Origin: Methylobacterium gnaphalii
GTDB lineage: Bacteria > Pseudomonadota > Alphaproteobacteria > Rhizobiales > Beijerinckiaceae
Reading direction: 5' to 3'
DNA: 64,000 nucleotides
Assembly (NCBI RefSeq): GCF_007992215.1
Contig: NZ_BJZV01000013.1
Span: 62,001-126,000, forward strand
A model generated the notes under the pieces. The model had not been told where the DNA came from, ran no database searches, and worked only from the letters and a program-made list of their open reading frames with translations. The position numbers were made by a program, and so were the translations under genes. Within the stretch, counting starts at the first letter, position 1; each line of letters starts with the position of its first letter. Shown piece after piece: positions 28,453 through 36,306 of the stretch.

Positions 28453-28613
28453 GAAAAACAAAAATAGACAATCTCGGCACGTCATCAGGCGTATAACGCC
28501 TCCGTTCCGAGCAATATCTGAGGCTTGAGATCGGCCCTGACGCCCGATCGATTGCCCCATCGCAAGCATCACCGTTTCCATCTGATACGAATAGTGACCG
28601 GTTCGACCACCTC

Positions 28614-29117
28614 ATGCCTGCACGCGATCTGATCGTCTTTCCTGATGCTCGGCTGGCCTCAGTCGCAACGGCGGTGACGGCCTGGGACGACGGGCTGCGC
28701 GCCCTGGCCGACGACGTCCTCGACACCCTGCGCAGTGTCTCCGCGCTCGGCCTGACCGCGCCGCATATCGGCGTGCCGGCCCGTCTCGTCGTGATCCGGC
28801 TGCAGCCCGACCTGCCGCATACGGTCTACGTCAATCCCGAGATCATCGAGGCGTCCGCCGAGCGGGCGCCGCAGACCGAGGGCAGCGTGTCGATGCCCGG
28901 CATCACCGAACCGGTCGAACGAGCGACGCGCATCCGGGTGCGGTATTGCGACCTCGACGGCCTCGAGCATGAGGAGGAGGCCGAGGATTTCGCGGCCGCC
29001 TGCCTTCAGCACGAGATCGACCAGCTCGACGGTATCTTCTGGATCGAGCGGCTGACGCGGTTGCGGCGCGAGCGCGCGTTGAAACGCTACGCGAAGCTTC
29101 GGCGCACGAACGCCTGA
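28614..29117 (+). CDS. Peptide deformylase paralogue with degenerate active site
   Basis: The 167-residue product has the deformylase fold from end to end ('MPARDLIVFPDARLASVATA', 'HTVYVNPEIIEAS', 'CLQHEIDQLDGIFWIERL') at normal length. All three signature motifs deviate. Motif 1 has His51 in place of the conserved Gln ('GLTAPHIG'). Motif 2 reads EGSVS, with Ser91 in place of the metal-binding Cys. Motif 3 reads QHEIDQ, with Gln137 in place of the second metal-binding His. His133 and the catalytic Glu134 are kept. Metal binding and deformylase activity are therefore doubtful; a regulatory or scaffolding role, or decay, are alternatives. A functional def must exist elsewhere. Confidence 0.85.
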   Translation: MPARDLIVFPDARLASVATAVTAWDDGLRALADDVLDTLRSVSALGLTAPHIGVPARLVVIRLQPDLPHTVYVNPEIIEASAERAPQTEGSVSMPGITEPVERATRIRVRYCDLDGLEHEEEAEDFAAACLQHEIDQLDGIFWIERLTRLRRERALKRYAKLRRTNA

Positions 29118-29151
29118 GCGCACGCGTCATATCGCTCCTCGGGGGAGCGCC

Positions 29152-29619
29152 GTGCTAAAGCCTGGACGGTACCTCTCGGACAGGTCGATGCGCGCCGATC
29201 TCGCGACCGCTTTTCTGTTCTTCATCGCCTCGGCCCTGCCGAGCGCGGCACAGGCGCCCGCCCGACCGGGCGACCTCCCTGCCACGACCGGGACGGCAGC
29301 CACCCCACCCGTCATCGCCTGTGCCTCGCTCGCCAATCTGCGCATGGTCCTACGCGGCGCGAAGGACGACCCCAGCGCAGCCGTCCAGCTCGTCACCGAT
29401 CCGAAATCGGACCTCGGCTGCTCCGTCCTCGACAGGAAGGCGGTGACGGGCATCACCGATCACGTCGCCCTGAACGGTCGTGCCTACGAGTGTCTCGGCA
29501 TGCAGAACACCAGTATCTGCCAATGGACCGTGGCCGGCTCGGTCGTTCCGCCCGCAGCCAATTCGGCGCCGGGACGGGGCACGCCGGCCTCGCCGCCTCC
29601 GGGCAAAAGCAAGCGCTGA
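29152..29619 (+). CDS. Secreted hypothetical protein, four-Cys family (copy 1)
   Basis: The 155-residue precursor (GTG 29152, with GGGGAG just upstream; ATG 29188 is the alternative) has a signal segment 'DLATAFLFFIASALPSAAQA'. The mature part carries four cysteines in the pattern 'ACASLANLRMVLRG', 'DLGCSVLD', 'GRAYECLGMQNTSICQW', and a Pro/Gly-rich C-terminus. The gene 108 bases downstream encodes a protein with the same Cys pattern and the same closing 'YEC...S-C-W', so the two look like tandem duplicates. Two disulfides in the periplasm are likely. No function is known. Confidence 0.65.
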   Translation: MLKPGRYLSDRSMRADLATAFLFFIASALPSAAQAPARPGDLPATTGTAATPPVIACASLANLRMVLRGAKDDPSAAVQLVTDPKSDLGCSVLDRKAVTGITDHVALNGRAYECLGMQNTSICQWTVAGSVVPPAANSAPGRGTPASPPPGKSKR

Positions 29620-29624
29620 GGCTC

Positions 29625-29684
29625 GCAAGACCAGGCTGGGCAAGACTGGACTGGGCAAGACCCTGCTTGGCAAGACCGGCAAGC
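29625..29684 (+). repeat. Four tandem 15-bp repeats
   Basis: Units GCAAGACCAGGCTGG (29625), GCAAGACTGGACTGG (29640), GCAAGACCCTGCTTG (29655) and GCAAGACCGGCAAGC (29670) follow one another directly, with GCAAGAC conserved in all four. They begin 5 bases after the stop codon of the upstream gene. In one frame they would encode GKTGL/GKTLL-type pentapeptides, so they may be an extended former C-terminus. Confidence 0.8.
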
Positions 29685-29726
29685 GGCCTAGTTAGGCGGT
29701 CGTACCGCTCCCCCGGAGACCCTGCC

Positions 29727-29999
29727 TTGCGGCTGCCCCTGATCGCCTGCCTGGTGCTGACCTCGACCACCGCCTTCGCCGAGCCAGCCGCGACAGTGGT
29801 CGGTTGCGACAACCTCGTGACCCTGCGGCGCCTGACCGTGCAGAACCCCGAAGGATCAGACATCCCGCCCGAATTCAGCGGATGCCGCGCGGTCCCCGCC
29901 GATCGGGTCGGCGAGGTCGAGAAGCGCTCGATGATCGGCGACGTCCCCTACGAGTGCAGGAGCGTGAAAGAGGCGTCCTGCCTCTGGATTCGCCCGTAA
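29727..29999 (+). CDS. Secreted hypothetical protein, four-Cys family (copy 2)
   Basis: The 90-residue precursor is best started at TTG 29727 (GGAGA about 9 nt upstream). That places a signal peptide, 'RLPLIACLVLTSTTAFAEPA', at the very N-terminus. The mature part 'VVGCDNLVTLRRLTVQN', 'FSGCRAVP', 'DVPYECRSVKEASCLWIRP' repeats the four-Cys pattern of the preceding gene. It lacks the Pro/Gly tail. Likely periplasmic with two disulfides. Upstream in-frame Met codons exist but would bury the signal peptide. Confidence 0.6.
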   Translation: MRLPLIACLVLTSTTAFAEPAATVVGCDNLVTLRRLTVQNPEGSDIPPEFSGCRAVPADRVGEVEKRSMIGDVPYECRSVKEASCLWIRP

Positions 30000-30330
30000 T
30001 CGGCGCCGGTTCGGGATCGCCCAAGCACGGCATGGACAGTTCTCTCCGTCGCCAACTGATTTCTGTCCGCGGAACGATTGTGTTCGATCCAGTCATGATC
30101 CTGCACGATGGACCTGCATGCGATCTTCGGGAGCCAGCCTCGAGATGGACGTTTGATGGATGCCCCGGATCGATCGCACAGCCGCCGGAGTTTGCGGCCG
30201 AGATCAGTCTTTCGCCCCTCTTGCGGAGTCGCGGCTCTATCGTTCAGACGATGAGAACGGGCCTGCACATGAATGGGGCACGACAGGCAGGCGTAGATCC
30301 GCGGAACGAGAGAGCGAGGGAGCCGGTTTG
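30000..30330. other. Intergenic region, nothing recognised
   Basis: These 331 bases show no coding signal or strong hairpin. A near-match to the EcfG consensus (GGAAC-N17-GGTT, 30303-30328) touches the next start codon and was not accepted. Confidence 0.35.
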
Positions 30331-30630
30331 ATGCCGCGTCATGCCGCCCGCAGGAGCGGGTCTCTTCACCCCGCTCGGTCGCGCTGCCTCGGCGCGATGC
30401 TGTTCCTGGCTGTTGCGGGCCTCTCCGGCGCGGCGCGGGCGGAGGAGCCGCCGATCACCAGCGTCCAGGATGCCGCCTGCCGGGCCGAGGCGAAGGCGAA
30501 GGTGTTCTCGGTGCCAGACCCGCTGAATCTCGGCCTGCGCGAGATCGGCAAGCAGCTCTATTTCGGCTGCATGAAGCGCGCGCCACACCGCACGCATCAG
30601 AAGGCCAAGCGCCGGTATCGCCGGCGCTGA
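30331..30630 (+). CDS. Small secreted hypothetical protein
   Basis: The 99-residue product has a basic N-region followed by a hydrophobic signal core ('CLGAMLFLAVAGLSGAARA'). A short mature domain, 'ITSVQDAACRAEAKAKVFSV', leads to 'LREIGKQLYFGCMKRA' and a basic His/Lys/Arg tail. Two cysteines are likely to pair in the periplasm. GAGGGAG upstream supports the ATG. It converges with the next gene, only 6 bases away. No family recognised. Confidence 0.65.
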   Translation: MPRHAARRSGSLHPARSRCLGAMLFLAVAGLSGAARAEEPPITSVQDAACRAEAKAKVFSVPDPLNLGLREIGKQLYFGCMKRAPHRTHQKAKRRYRRR

Positions 30631-30636
30631 GGCCGG

Positions 30637-30837
30637 TCAGCTCGCGAGGGGCGCGCCGATCCGGGCGCGGAGCTGAACGCGCAGGCTCTCGCTGAGGGGG
30701 CTCGTTTCAGCCTCGATCGCCCACATCAGCCGCAGCAGCTTGCTGATCGGGAGAGCCTGGTTGCGAAGCGCCTCCGCGACCTGTTGCTGGAGCGATTTGT
30801 TCGTCGCAATCAAAGTCGGCTCGGCTGTCGTCTGCAT
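30637..30837 (-). CDS. Small hypothetical cytoplasmic protein
   Basis: A 66-residue helical protein ('NKSLQQQVAEALRNQALPIS', 'LLRLMWAIEAETSPLSESLR') with no signal or membrane segment. The ATG at 30837 is preferred over a GTG at 30852. No family or function recognised; it could be a small regulator or adapter. Confidence 0.5.
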   Translation of the reverse strand: MQTTAEPTLIATNKSLQQQVAEALRNQALPISKLLRLMWAIEAETSPLSESLRVQLRARIGAPLAS

Positions 30838-31011
30838 GATCCGGTCCCGCACGGACGTGTTTCGACGCGGGCCTTTAAGACCATCCGACGGCTCGCGCCA
30901 TAGGTTTGCCGACTATCCCCAGGCGCTACACAGCCAAAAATGCTGCTATGCAACACGGCCATGCAGACAGCGATTGGCTGCACGGGCGCGAGCAATACAA
31001 CTCAAACGCGC

Positions 31012-31046
31012 GAGGCCCGCCGCACGGGAGCCGTGCGGCGGGCCTC
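31012..31046 (-). terminator. Long perfect hairpin, terminator of the DUF2934 gene
   Basis: A perfect 16-bp stem, GAGGCCCGCCGCACGG (31012-31027) and its complement (31031-31046), with a 3-base loop. On the minus strand it lies 22 bases after the gene end and is followed by GCGCGTTTG, so the T-run is weak. Confidence 0.65.
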
Positions 31047-31067
31047 GAAAGACGGGTTCGGCGCCGG

Positions 31068-31361
31068 TCAGTGCAGGGCGAGGCTGGCGCTTGAGGCGCG
31101 GGGCGCCTTCTTGGTTTTGGCAGGCGCCTTCGCGGCGGCGGCCTTCGGAGCCGGCTTGGCGGCAGCGGCCTTGGCCGGGGCCTTGGCGCGGGCGGGAGCC
31201 TTCTTGACGCTGGTCTCAGCGGCGGGAGCGGTCTCGGCGCGGGCAGCGGCGATCTCGATCTCGGCCTGGATCCAGTGGGCCTCGGCCCGGCCGGTGACGC
31301 GGCCTTCGTCTTCCCAGATGTAGTAGGCGCGCTCACGCACGCGGTGCTCGATGGTGTCCAT
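31068..31361 (-). CDS. DUF2934 protein with Ala/Lys/Pro-rich histone-like tail
   Basis: Residues 1-40 match DUF2934 ('RVRERAYYIWEDEGRVTGRA', 'HWIQAEIEIA'). The remaining 57 residues are an Ala-Lys-Pro repeat region ('KKAPARAKAPAKAAAAKPAP'), like histone H1-type tails, and probably bind DNA or RNA non-specifically. It has 97 residues in all. The DUF2934 role is unknown. The gene is alone on its strand, followed by a long hairpin. Confidence 0.85.
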   Translation of the reverse strand: MDTIEHRVRERAYYIWEDEGRVTGRAEAHWIQAEIEIAAARAETAPAAETSVKKAPARAKAPAKAAAAKPAPKAAAAKAPAKTKKAPRASSASLALH

Positions 31362-31487
31362 GACGCTCTCCTATGGTCCGTGCGAGTTGGACGATGGGAG
31401 GGCATGGTTAAGAGAGGGTTAAACTGCCTGCCTCACGGGATTCGCGTGGCGGCACAGCCGACGCCCGTCACTTTCGGGCCACGCGGC

Positions 31488-31751
31488 CTAGCGCGGACGC
31501 GACAGCCGGCGCTGGTTCGCGCGCACCTTGCGGCGGTAGCCGGAGACGATGCTCTGCGTCGATCCGCCCGTCGCCATCATCATCGCGGCCTCGCCGGCCG
31601 CGAACACCTTCTCGCTGATCATGCGCTGCGCCTCGACCTGTGCGCCCGCACCGCCCGCGGCGAGCTTAGCCAGCCGCAGGCCGATCACGGCCTGCGATTC
31701 GAGGGCGAGCATCGCGGTGTCCATGCTGAGCTTCCACCATGGTCCGAACAT
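31488..31751 (-). CDS. Small hypothetical protein (phasin-like helix pattern)
   Basis: The 87-residue protein begins 'MFGPWWKLSMDTAMLALESQ' and continues with Ala-rich amphipathic helices and a basic end ('SGYRRKVRANQRRLSRPR'). The pattern of an aromatic N-terminus, Glu-containing helices and a 'TGGS' turn recalls short phasin-like polyhydroxybutyrate granule proteins, which is only a suggestion. ATG 31751 was chosen as the first start inside the convincing region. Confidence 0.6.
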   Translation of the reverse strand: MFGPWWKLSMDTAMLALESQAVIGLRLAKLAAGGAGAQVEAQRMISEKVFAAGEAAMMMATGGSTQSIVSGYRRKVRANQRRLSRPR

Positions 31752-31839
31752 GCCGACGGGCTCCTGAGTTGAGGCTTTCGTAAAGCCCCGCTTGCTCGAA
31801 ACGTTCCGGTCTGCGCACTCGAATCGCGCAGCGGCCGTC

Positions 31840-32262
31840 TCAATCGAAGTCGAAGTTGCGGCCCTTGGCCTGCGAGCCGCCGAGGCTGATCTTCTTGGCC
31901 GGCGGCTTCGCCTGCGCGCCGCCAAGGCTGATCTTCTTCGGCGCCGGAGCCGCGGCCTTGGCGTCTTCGACGACGGGGGCCGGCTTCAGCGAGGCCTGTC
32001 CATGGATCACCGAGCCGATCTCGCCCACCGCGCGGATCAGGTCGTCGCGCTCGCAGGAGCGCGCCACCTTGAGGCCGAGCTGGTGCATGTGGCTCTTGCT
32101 GTAGAGATAGCCCGCGAGGCGCGCCCGCGTCAGCGGCGGGATCTCCTCGAGGATGTACGGCAGGTCGTAGTCGTCGGCGCGGTAGACCTCACCCAGAAGC
32201 TCCAGCGAGACGGGGCATTCCTTGTCGGGTTCGGCGCCGGTGGTCGGATGGGCCTGGCTCAT
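31840..32262 (-). CDS. Hypothetical protein with duplicated KKISLGG-x-QAK tail motif
   Basis: The 140-residue cytoplasmic protein has a folded N-terminal part ('LLGEVYRADDYDLPYILEEI', 'LAGYLYSKSHMHQLGLKVAR', 'CERDDLIRAVGEIGSVIHGQ'). Its flexible tail contains KKISLGGAQAK and KKISLGGSQAK, then an acidic 'GRNFDFD' end. Its start overlaps the stop of the upstream gene (ATGA), so the pair is translationally coupled. The duplicated tail motif may be a docking or anchoring peptide. No family recognised. Confidence 0.68.
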   Translation of the reverse strand: MSQAHPTTGAEPDKECPVSLELLGEVYRADDYDLPYILEEIPPLTRARLAGYLYSKSHMHQLGLKVARSCERDDLIRAVGEIGSVIHGQASLKPAPVVEDAKAAAPAPKKISLGGAQAKPPAKKISLGGSQAKGRNFDFD

Positions 32263-32570
32263 GGATCACCTGCTGGGACGGGAGACGGGTCGGGGATCGC
32301 TCCGGTGGCGGGGACATCGGGTGCCGGGCCTCCGGCGCCGTCCGAGCGGGCGGGCGCGAGCGGCTTCATGCATCCGGTGCAGACCGAAGCGATGGCGATG
32401 CGTGCGCGACGGTCGCTACGCGCCCACACGGCCTCCCGCAAGGCCCTTGCCCGCGCCGCGACGGCCTCGTCGTCGTTCGGACGGATGCGCAGGAACAGCG
32501 GCTCCTCGGCAAAGGCAGGCGACGCCATGAGGGTCGAGCCGGCAAGGATGGCGGAGAGGAGGCTTCGCAC
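32259..32570 (-). CDS. Small secreted hypothetical protein
   Basis: The 103-residue precursor starts at GTG 32570 (GAGGG about 8 nt upstream), giving a signal peptide 'VRSLLSAILAGSTLMASPAF' cut near AFAEEP. The mature part has one CxxC ('SVCTGCMKPLAP') and a Pro/Asp-rich end. The CxxC could bind metal, act in redox or join a cofactor, but one pair alone is not decisive. Its stop overlaps the next start by four bases (ATGA). Confidence 0.65.
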   Translation of the reverse strand: MRSLLSAILAGSTLMASPAFAEEPLFLRIRPNDDEAVAARARALREAVWARSDRRARIAIASVCTGCMKPLAPARSDGAGGPAPDVPATGAIPDPSPVPAGDP

Positions 32571-32713
32571 GCGACGCCCTCGCTGCGGTGTCTGGAAACG
32601 GGCAGGATTGGCCGCCCTGGTTAAGCGCGGCTTAACCATACACCACCGGATGCGATGACGCAGCGACCGAACGCCTGATCGACCCGGGCCACCATCGCGG
32701 TTCAAACGGGCGC

Positions 32714-32806
32714 ATGGACATCCTGCTCCTCGGTTTCGCGCCCCTGTCGCTCATGGCGGCCGCCCTCGCCTATTCTGGCCTGATGATCGTCGCCATGCGG
32801 CGATGA
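32714..32806 (+). CDS. Tiny membrane protein, 30 residues
   Basis: A 31-codon frame encodes 'MDILLLGFAPLSLMAAALAY' plus ten more residues ending in MRR. It is one hydrophobic helix with a positively charged C-terminus, as in many small membrane proteins. It sits alone between a divergent gene and hisS. No promoter or ribosome binding site stands out, so the call is tentative. Confidence 0.4.
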   Translation: MDILLLGFAPLSLMAAALAYSGLMIVAMRR

Positions 32807-32895
32807 CGGGGCGGAACGGCCTTCGCTTGCCGCCGCACCGGAGCCTGCGATAGAGCCAGGGCCATTCCCCGGGCTCCAGAACGATCGACACCCCC

Positions 32896-34404
32896 ATGAC
32901 GGGCGACAAACCCAAGGCGCGGCTTCCCCGCGGCTTCCTCGACCGCAGCGAGAGCGACCTCGCCGCGCAAGGCAGGATGCTGGAGACCATCAAGTCGGCC
33001 TTCGAGCTCTACGGGTTCGAGGCGCTGGAGACGCCGTTCATCGAGTACACCGAAGCGCTCGGAAAGTTCCTGCCGGACCTCGATCGTCCGAACGAGGGCG
33101 TGTTCTCGTTCCAGGACGACGACGAGCAGTGGCTCAGCCTGCGCTACGACCTCACCGCGCCGCTCGCCCGCCACGTGGCCGAGCATTTCGACGCGATCCC
33201 GAAGCCCTATCGCAGCTACCGGAACGGCTGGGTCTTCCGCAACGAGAAGCCGGGTCCGGGCCGCTTCCGCCAGTTCATGCAGTTCGACGCCGACATCGTG
33301 GGCGCTGCAAGCGTCGCGGCGGATGCCGAGGTCTGCATGTTGATGGCCGACACCCTCGATAAGCTCGGCCTCGCCGGCCAATACGTCGTGAAGGTGAACA
33401 ATCGGAAGGTGCTCGACGGCGTCATGGAGGCCTGTGGGCTGGCCGGTGCCGACAAGGCCGGGCAGCGCCTGACCGTGCTCCGCGCCATCGACAAGCTCGA
33501 CCGCCTCGGTGCCGATGGGGTGCGCCTCCTGCTCGGCGCAGGCCGCAAGGACGAGAGCGGCGACTTCACCAAGGGCGCCGGTCTCGCACCCGATGCGATC
33601 GAACGGATCCTCGCCTACGTCTCCTTCGAGGCCGCGCCGCACGAGGGCAGCGACCGCATGGCTTTCTGGGAGAAGCTGTTCGGCACCTGGCACGACGTCG
33701 TCGGTGATTCCGAGACCGGCCGCGAGGGTATCGCCGAATTGCACGCGATCATGCGGCTCTGCACGGCCGCCGGCTATGGGCACGACCGCGTTCGCGCCGA
33801 TCCGAGCGTGGTGCGCGGGCTCGAATACTATACCGGCCCGGTCTACGAGGCCGAGCTGACCTTCCCCGTCCAGAACGAGGACGGCCAGACCGTGCGTTTC
33901 GGCTCGGTCGCGGGCGGCGGACGCTATGACGGCCTCGTCGGCCGCTTCCGCTCCGAGCCGGTGCCGGCGACCGGCTTCTCGATCGGCGTCTCACGGCTGT
34001 TCTCGGCGCTGCAACTCACGAACAGCCCGCTGATCGAGGGGACCGCCAAGCCCGGACCGGTCGTCGTGCTCGTGCTCGATCGCGAGAACATCGCCGAGTA
34101 CCAGGCGCATGTCGCGGCCCTGCGCAATGCCGGCATCCGGGCGGAGCTCTATCTCGGCGCCTCGGGCATGAAGGCGCAGATGAAGTACGCCGACCGCCGT
34201 CGCTCACCGATCGCCCTGATCCAGGGCTCGAATGAGCGCGAGGCCGGAGAGATCCAGATCAAGGATCTGATCGAGGGCGCCAGGGCCGCTGCGGACATCA
34301 CCAGCAACGCGGAGTGGAAGGCGGCCCGTCCCGCCCAGATCTCCGTGCCGGTCGCCGAGATGGTCGAGCGCGTGCGCGAGGTATTGGCACGGCATTACGG
34401 CTGA
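32896..34404 (+). CDS. hisS: Histidine--tRNA ligase
   Basis: This class II synthetase charges tRNA-His with histidine in the cytoplasm. The 502-residue protein has motif 1 ('[20 protein letters not shown]'), motif 2 ('[20 protein letters not shown]'), the histidine-binding '[14 protein letters not shown]' (about 311-324), '[12 protein letters not shown]' (motif 3 region), and the C-terminal anticodon-binding domain. The length and the fusion of catalytic and anticodon domains fit true HisS, not the regulatory HisZ. It is followed by a palindromic element. Confidence 0.96.
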   Translation: MTGDKPKARLPRGFLDRSESDLAAQGRMLETIKSAFELYGFEALETPFIEYTEALGKFLPDLDRPNEGVFSFQDDDEQWLSLRYDLTAPLARHVAEHFDAIPKPYRSYRNGWVFRNEKPGPGRFRQFMQFDADIVGAASVAADAEVCMLMADTLDKLGLAGQYVVKVNNRKVLDGVMEACGLAGADKAGQRLTVLRAIDKLDRLGADGVRLLLGAGRKDESGDFTKGAGLAPDAIERILAYVSFEAAPHEGSDRMAFWEKLFGTWHDVVGDSETGREGIAELHAIMRLCTAAGYGHDRVRADPSVVRGLEYYTGPVYEAELTFPVQNEDGQTVRFGSVAGGGRYDGLVGRFRSEPVPATGFSIGVSRLFSALQLTNSPLIEGTAKPGPVVVLVLDRENIAEYQAHVAALRNAGIRAELYLGASGMKAQMKYADRRRSPIALIQGSNEREAGEIQIKDLIEGARAAADITSNAEWKAARPAQISVPVAEMVERVREVLARHYG

Positions 34405-34419
34405 CGGACACGAAAACGC

Positions 34420-34460
34420 CCGTCGTTCCGGAGCGCCGAGGGCGAGGACCGGAATGACGG
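34420..34460. terminator. Palindromic element after hisS, possible bidirectional terminator
   Basis: CCGTCGTTCCGG (34420-34431) and CCGGAATGACGG (34449-34460) pair with one G-U position, enclosing a 17-base loop. It resembles the short dispersed palindromes seen elsewhere in the window, and may do both jobs. Confidence 0.5.
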
Positions 34461-34507
34461 CGGCGGATTAAGCCGTCGTTTACCATACCCTCCGACAGTC
34501 CACCCGC

Positions 34508-34897
34508 ATGTCACCGGAGATGGCGATGGATCGGGAGCGGCGGGAGGCGGCGTATCGGGCGCTGATGCTGCTGTGCCTCGGCATCTCGCTGGGCTTCAGC
34601 GCGACGGTCTTCGCGGCCGACTATCCCGAGTTCATCGACGGACCGTTGGTTGCGCCGGGGCCCCGTTACTTCCCGCGCGGTGATGGCGAGGCCGACGTGT
34701 CGGTCCTCGTACCGGCACCCGTTCGGCATCGCATTGCCGGCTGCACGCCCTGGCGCGTACCAGTGCCGACCGATGCCCTCGACGATCCGAGCTATGTCGG
34801 CTCGGCTTACGGCCTGGGTAAGCCGAGCTATTACGGCAATCCGCCCGGCCTCGGGCGCGACGACCCGTTCGGCAGGCCACTCCGCTACTGTCGCTGA
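34508..34897 (+). CDS. Hypothetical exported or membrane-anchored protein
   Basis: The 129-residue protein has a short charged N-terminus, one hydrophobic segment ('ALMLLCLGISLGFSATVFAA', about 18-37), and a Pro/Gly/Tyr-rich exterior part ('YFPRGDGEADVSVLVPAP', then repeated 'YGLGKPSYYGNPPGLGRDDP'). The segment could be a signal peptide cut after VFAA. An internal ATG at 34520 is an alternative start. No family recognised. Confidence 0.6.
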   Translation: MSPEMAMDRERREAAYRALMLLCLGISLGFSATVFAADYPEFIDGPLVAPGPRYFPRGDGEADVSVLVPAPVRHRIAGCTPWRVPVPTDALDDPSYVGSAYGLGKPSYYGNPPGLGRDDPFGRPLRYCR

Positions 34898-34899
34898 GC

Positions 34900-34940
34900 G
34901 CTTCCGTCACCCCGAGTGCAGCGAAGCAATGTCGGGTGGC
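34900..34940. repeat. Fragment of a dispersed repeat containing AGCGAAGCAA
   Basis: The text AGCGAAGCAATG (34920-34931) within a GTCACCCCGA...TCGGGTG environment resembles the inverted-repeat elements at 40861-40936 and 51346-51436. It is a short copy. Confidence 0.35.
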
Positions 34941-34944
34941 AGGC

Positions 34945-35496
34945 TTACTCCTCCCCCAGCACGAAGGGGAACGTGGCCTCGACCACGTAGGGCCCGCCAC
35001 CGCGCGAGGCCCGCGCGGAAAACAGCGCCGCCCGTGTCGCGGTGAAGCCGATCCGCGCAAAAATCCCCGTTTGCGACATGTAATGCGCGACGGATTCCGC
35101 GCCGATGCCGCGGCCGAGCCGGGCCAGCGTCACGTGCGGCGTGAATTTGCGGGTTTCCGGCTCCAGGCCGGCATGGCGAGCGATGCGCTCGTGCTCCGCA
35201 TGCAGGTCGTCGAGCTCGGGATTCGTTGCGACGGCCGCGTAGATGGCGCGCGGCTTGTCACCGCCGAAGGTGGCGAGTGCGTCGAGCACGATGTCGATCG
35301 GCGCACGCGGCCGGGCCTCCTCGAGCATGGCATGCACCTCGTTCGCCGTCGCGATGCTGACGTCGCCGAGGAAGCGCAGCGTGATGTGCAGGTCGCCGTC
35401 ATCGACCCAGCGCGCACCGGGCAGGCCGCCACTATAGGAGCCGAGGTGCTCGGCCACCTCGGCCGGGATCTCCAGTCCGGTGAACAGGCGCGGCAT
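34945..35496 (-). CDS. thpR: RNA 2',3'-cyclic phosphodiesterase (2H family)
   Basis: This enzyme opens 2',3'-cyclic phosphate ends of RNA, or ligates tRNA halves, depending on the member. The 183 residues carry the two defining HxT motifs, 'DLHITLRFLGDV' (about 36-47) and 'FTPHVTLARLGRG' (about 118-130), at the usual spacing. It begins 'MPRLFTGLEIP', canonical for the family. It directly follows the esterase gene on the same strand without a gap (36 kb region, stop-to-start adjacent), so it is likely co-transcribed. Confidence 0.92.
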   Translation of the reverse strand: MPRLFTGLEIPAEVAEHLGSYSGGLPGARWVDDGDLHITLRFLGDVSIATANEVHAMLEEARPRAPIDIVLDALATFGGDKPRAIYAAVATNPELDDLHAEHERIARHAGLEPETRKFTPHVTLARLGRGIGAESVAHYMSQTGIFARIGFTATRAALFSARASRGGGPYVVEATFPFVLGEE

Positions 35497-36246
35497 TCAA
35501 CGACCGCCGGCCTGAAGCCGCTCCAGGAAGGTTTCGACGGAGGGCAGGATCCCTTCGACGATCCTTTGCACGCCCCGCGGATTGGGGTGCAGCCTGTCGG
35601 CGAGGTTGAAGGCCGGGTCGCCCGCGATGCCCGTCAGGAAGAACGGGTAGAGCACGAGCCCGTACTGCTTCGCGAGATCGGGATAGATCGCGTCGAACCG
35701 CGCGACGTAGTCCGGCCCGAGATTGGTCGAGGCGCGCATGCCGGCGAGCAGCACGGGGATGCCGCGCGCCTGCAGCCGCGCGACGATCGCGTCGAGGGCC
35801 TTGCGCGTGACCGCAGGGTCGGTCCCGCGCAGCATGTCGTTGGCGCCGAGCTCGACGATGACGCCGTCGGTCCCGTCCGGCACCGACCAGTCGAGGCGGT
35901 CGAGGCCGCCGGTCGCAGTATCCCCCGAGACGCCGGCATTGCTGATGGCCACGTCGTGGCCCTTGGCCTTGAGCGCCTTCTCCAGCACCGCCGGAAAGGC
36001 GGCGTCGGCCGGCAGCATGTAGCCGGCGGTGAGGCTGTCCCCGAAAGCGACGAGCTTGAGCGGCCGGGCGGCCCGGGGCTCGCTCATGGGCGCGGCGAGC
36101 GTGGCTGCGGCAAAGAGGAGCATGAGCGTGGCCGTGCGTAAGGCCGGCCGCCACCCCAGATATCGGGCTCGACGGCGCGCGAACGCCTCGCCCGCGAGTC
36201 CGATGCGTGACACAAGGCGCGCGACGATTCCCGCTTCAACCCGCAC
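35497..36246 (-). CDS. tesA: Arylesterase/lysophospholipase, SGNH hydrolase (TesA-like)
   Basis: This is a periplasmic GDSL-type esterase. The blocks are block I 'LVAFGDSLTAGY', block II 'SNAGVSGDTATGG', block III 'ELGANDML' and block V 'DRLHPNPRG' with the catalytic Asp/His. A hydrophobic segment 'TATLMLLFAAATLAAPM' precedes the catalytic domain as signal or anchor. I chose GTG 36246 (AAGGG about 8 nt upstream, 249 residues); a GTG at 36213 is possible. It is divergent from an ABC ATPase/permease pair, which reproduces the tesA versus ybbA-ybbP order known from E. coli and many others. Confidence 0.88.
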   Translation of the reverse strand: MRVEAGIVARLVSRIGLAGEAFARRRARYLGWRPALRTATLMLLFAAATLAAPMSEPRAARPLKLVAFGDSLTAGYMLPADAAFPAVLEKALKAKGHDVAISNAGVSGDTATGGLDRLDWSVPDGTDGVIVELGANDMLRGTDPAVTRKALDAIVARLQARGIPVLLAGMRASTNLGPDYVARFDAIYPDLAKQYGLVLYPFFLTGIAGDPAFNLADRLHPNPRGVQRIVEGILPSVETFLERLQAGGR

Positions 36247-36306
36247 TGGACACGCCCTTTCGCCGATGATGCTTTTTCCATCCGAGCACAGATCGGTCTC
36301 TTGGCC

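Noticed and set aside
30303..30328. GGAAC-N17-GGTT near the 30331 gene
   Set aside because: The -10 is off consensus, and the predicted start would fall on the start codon.
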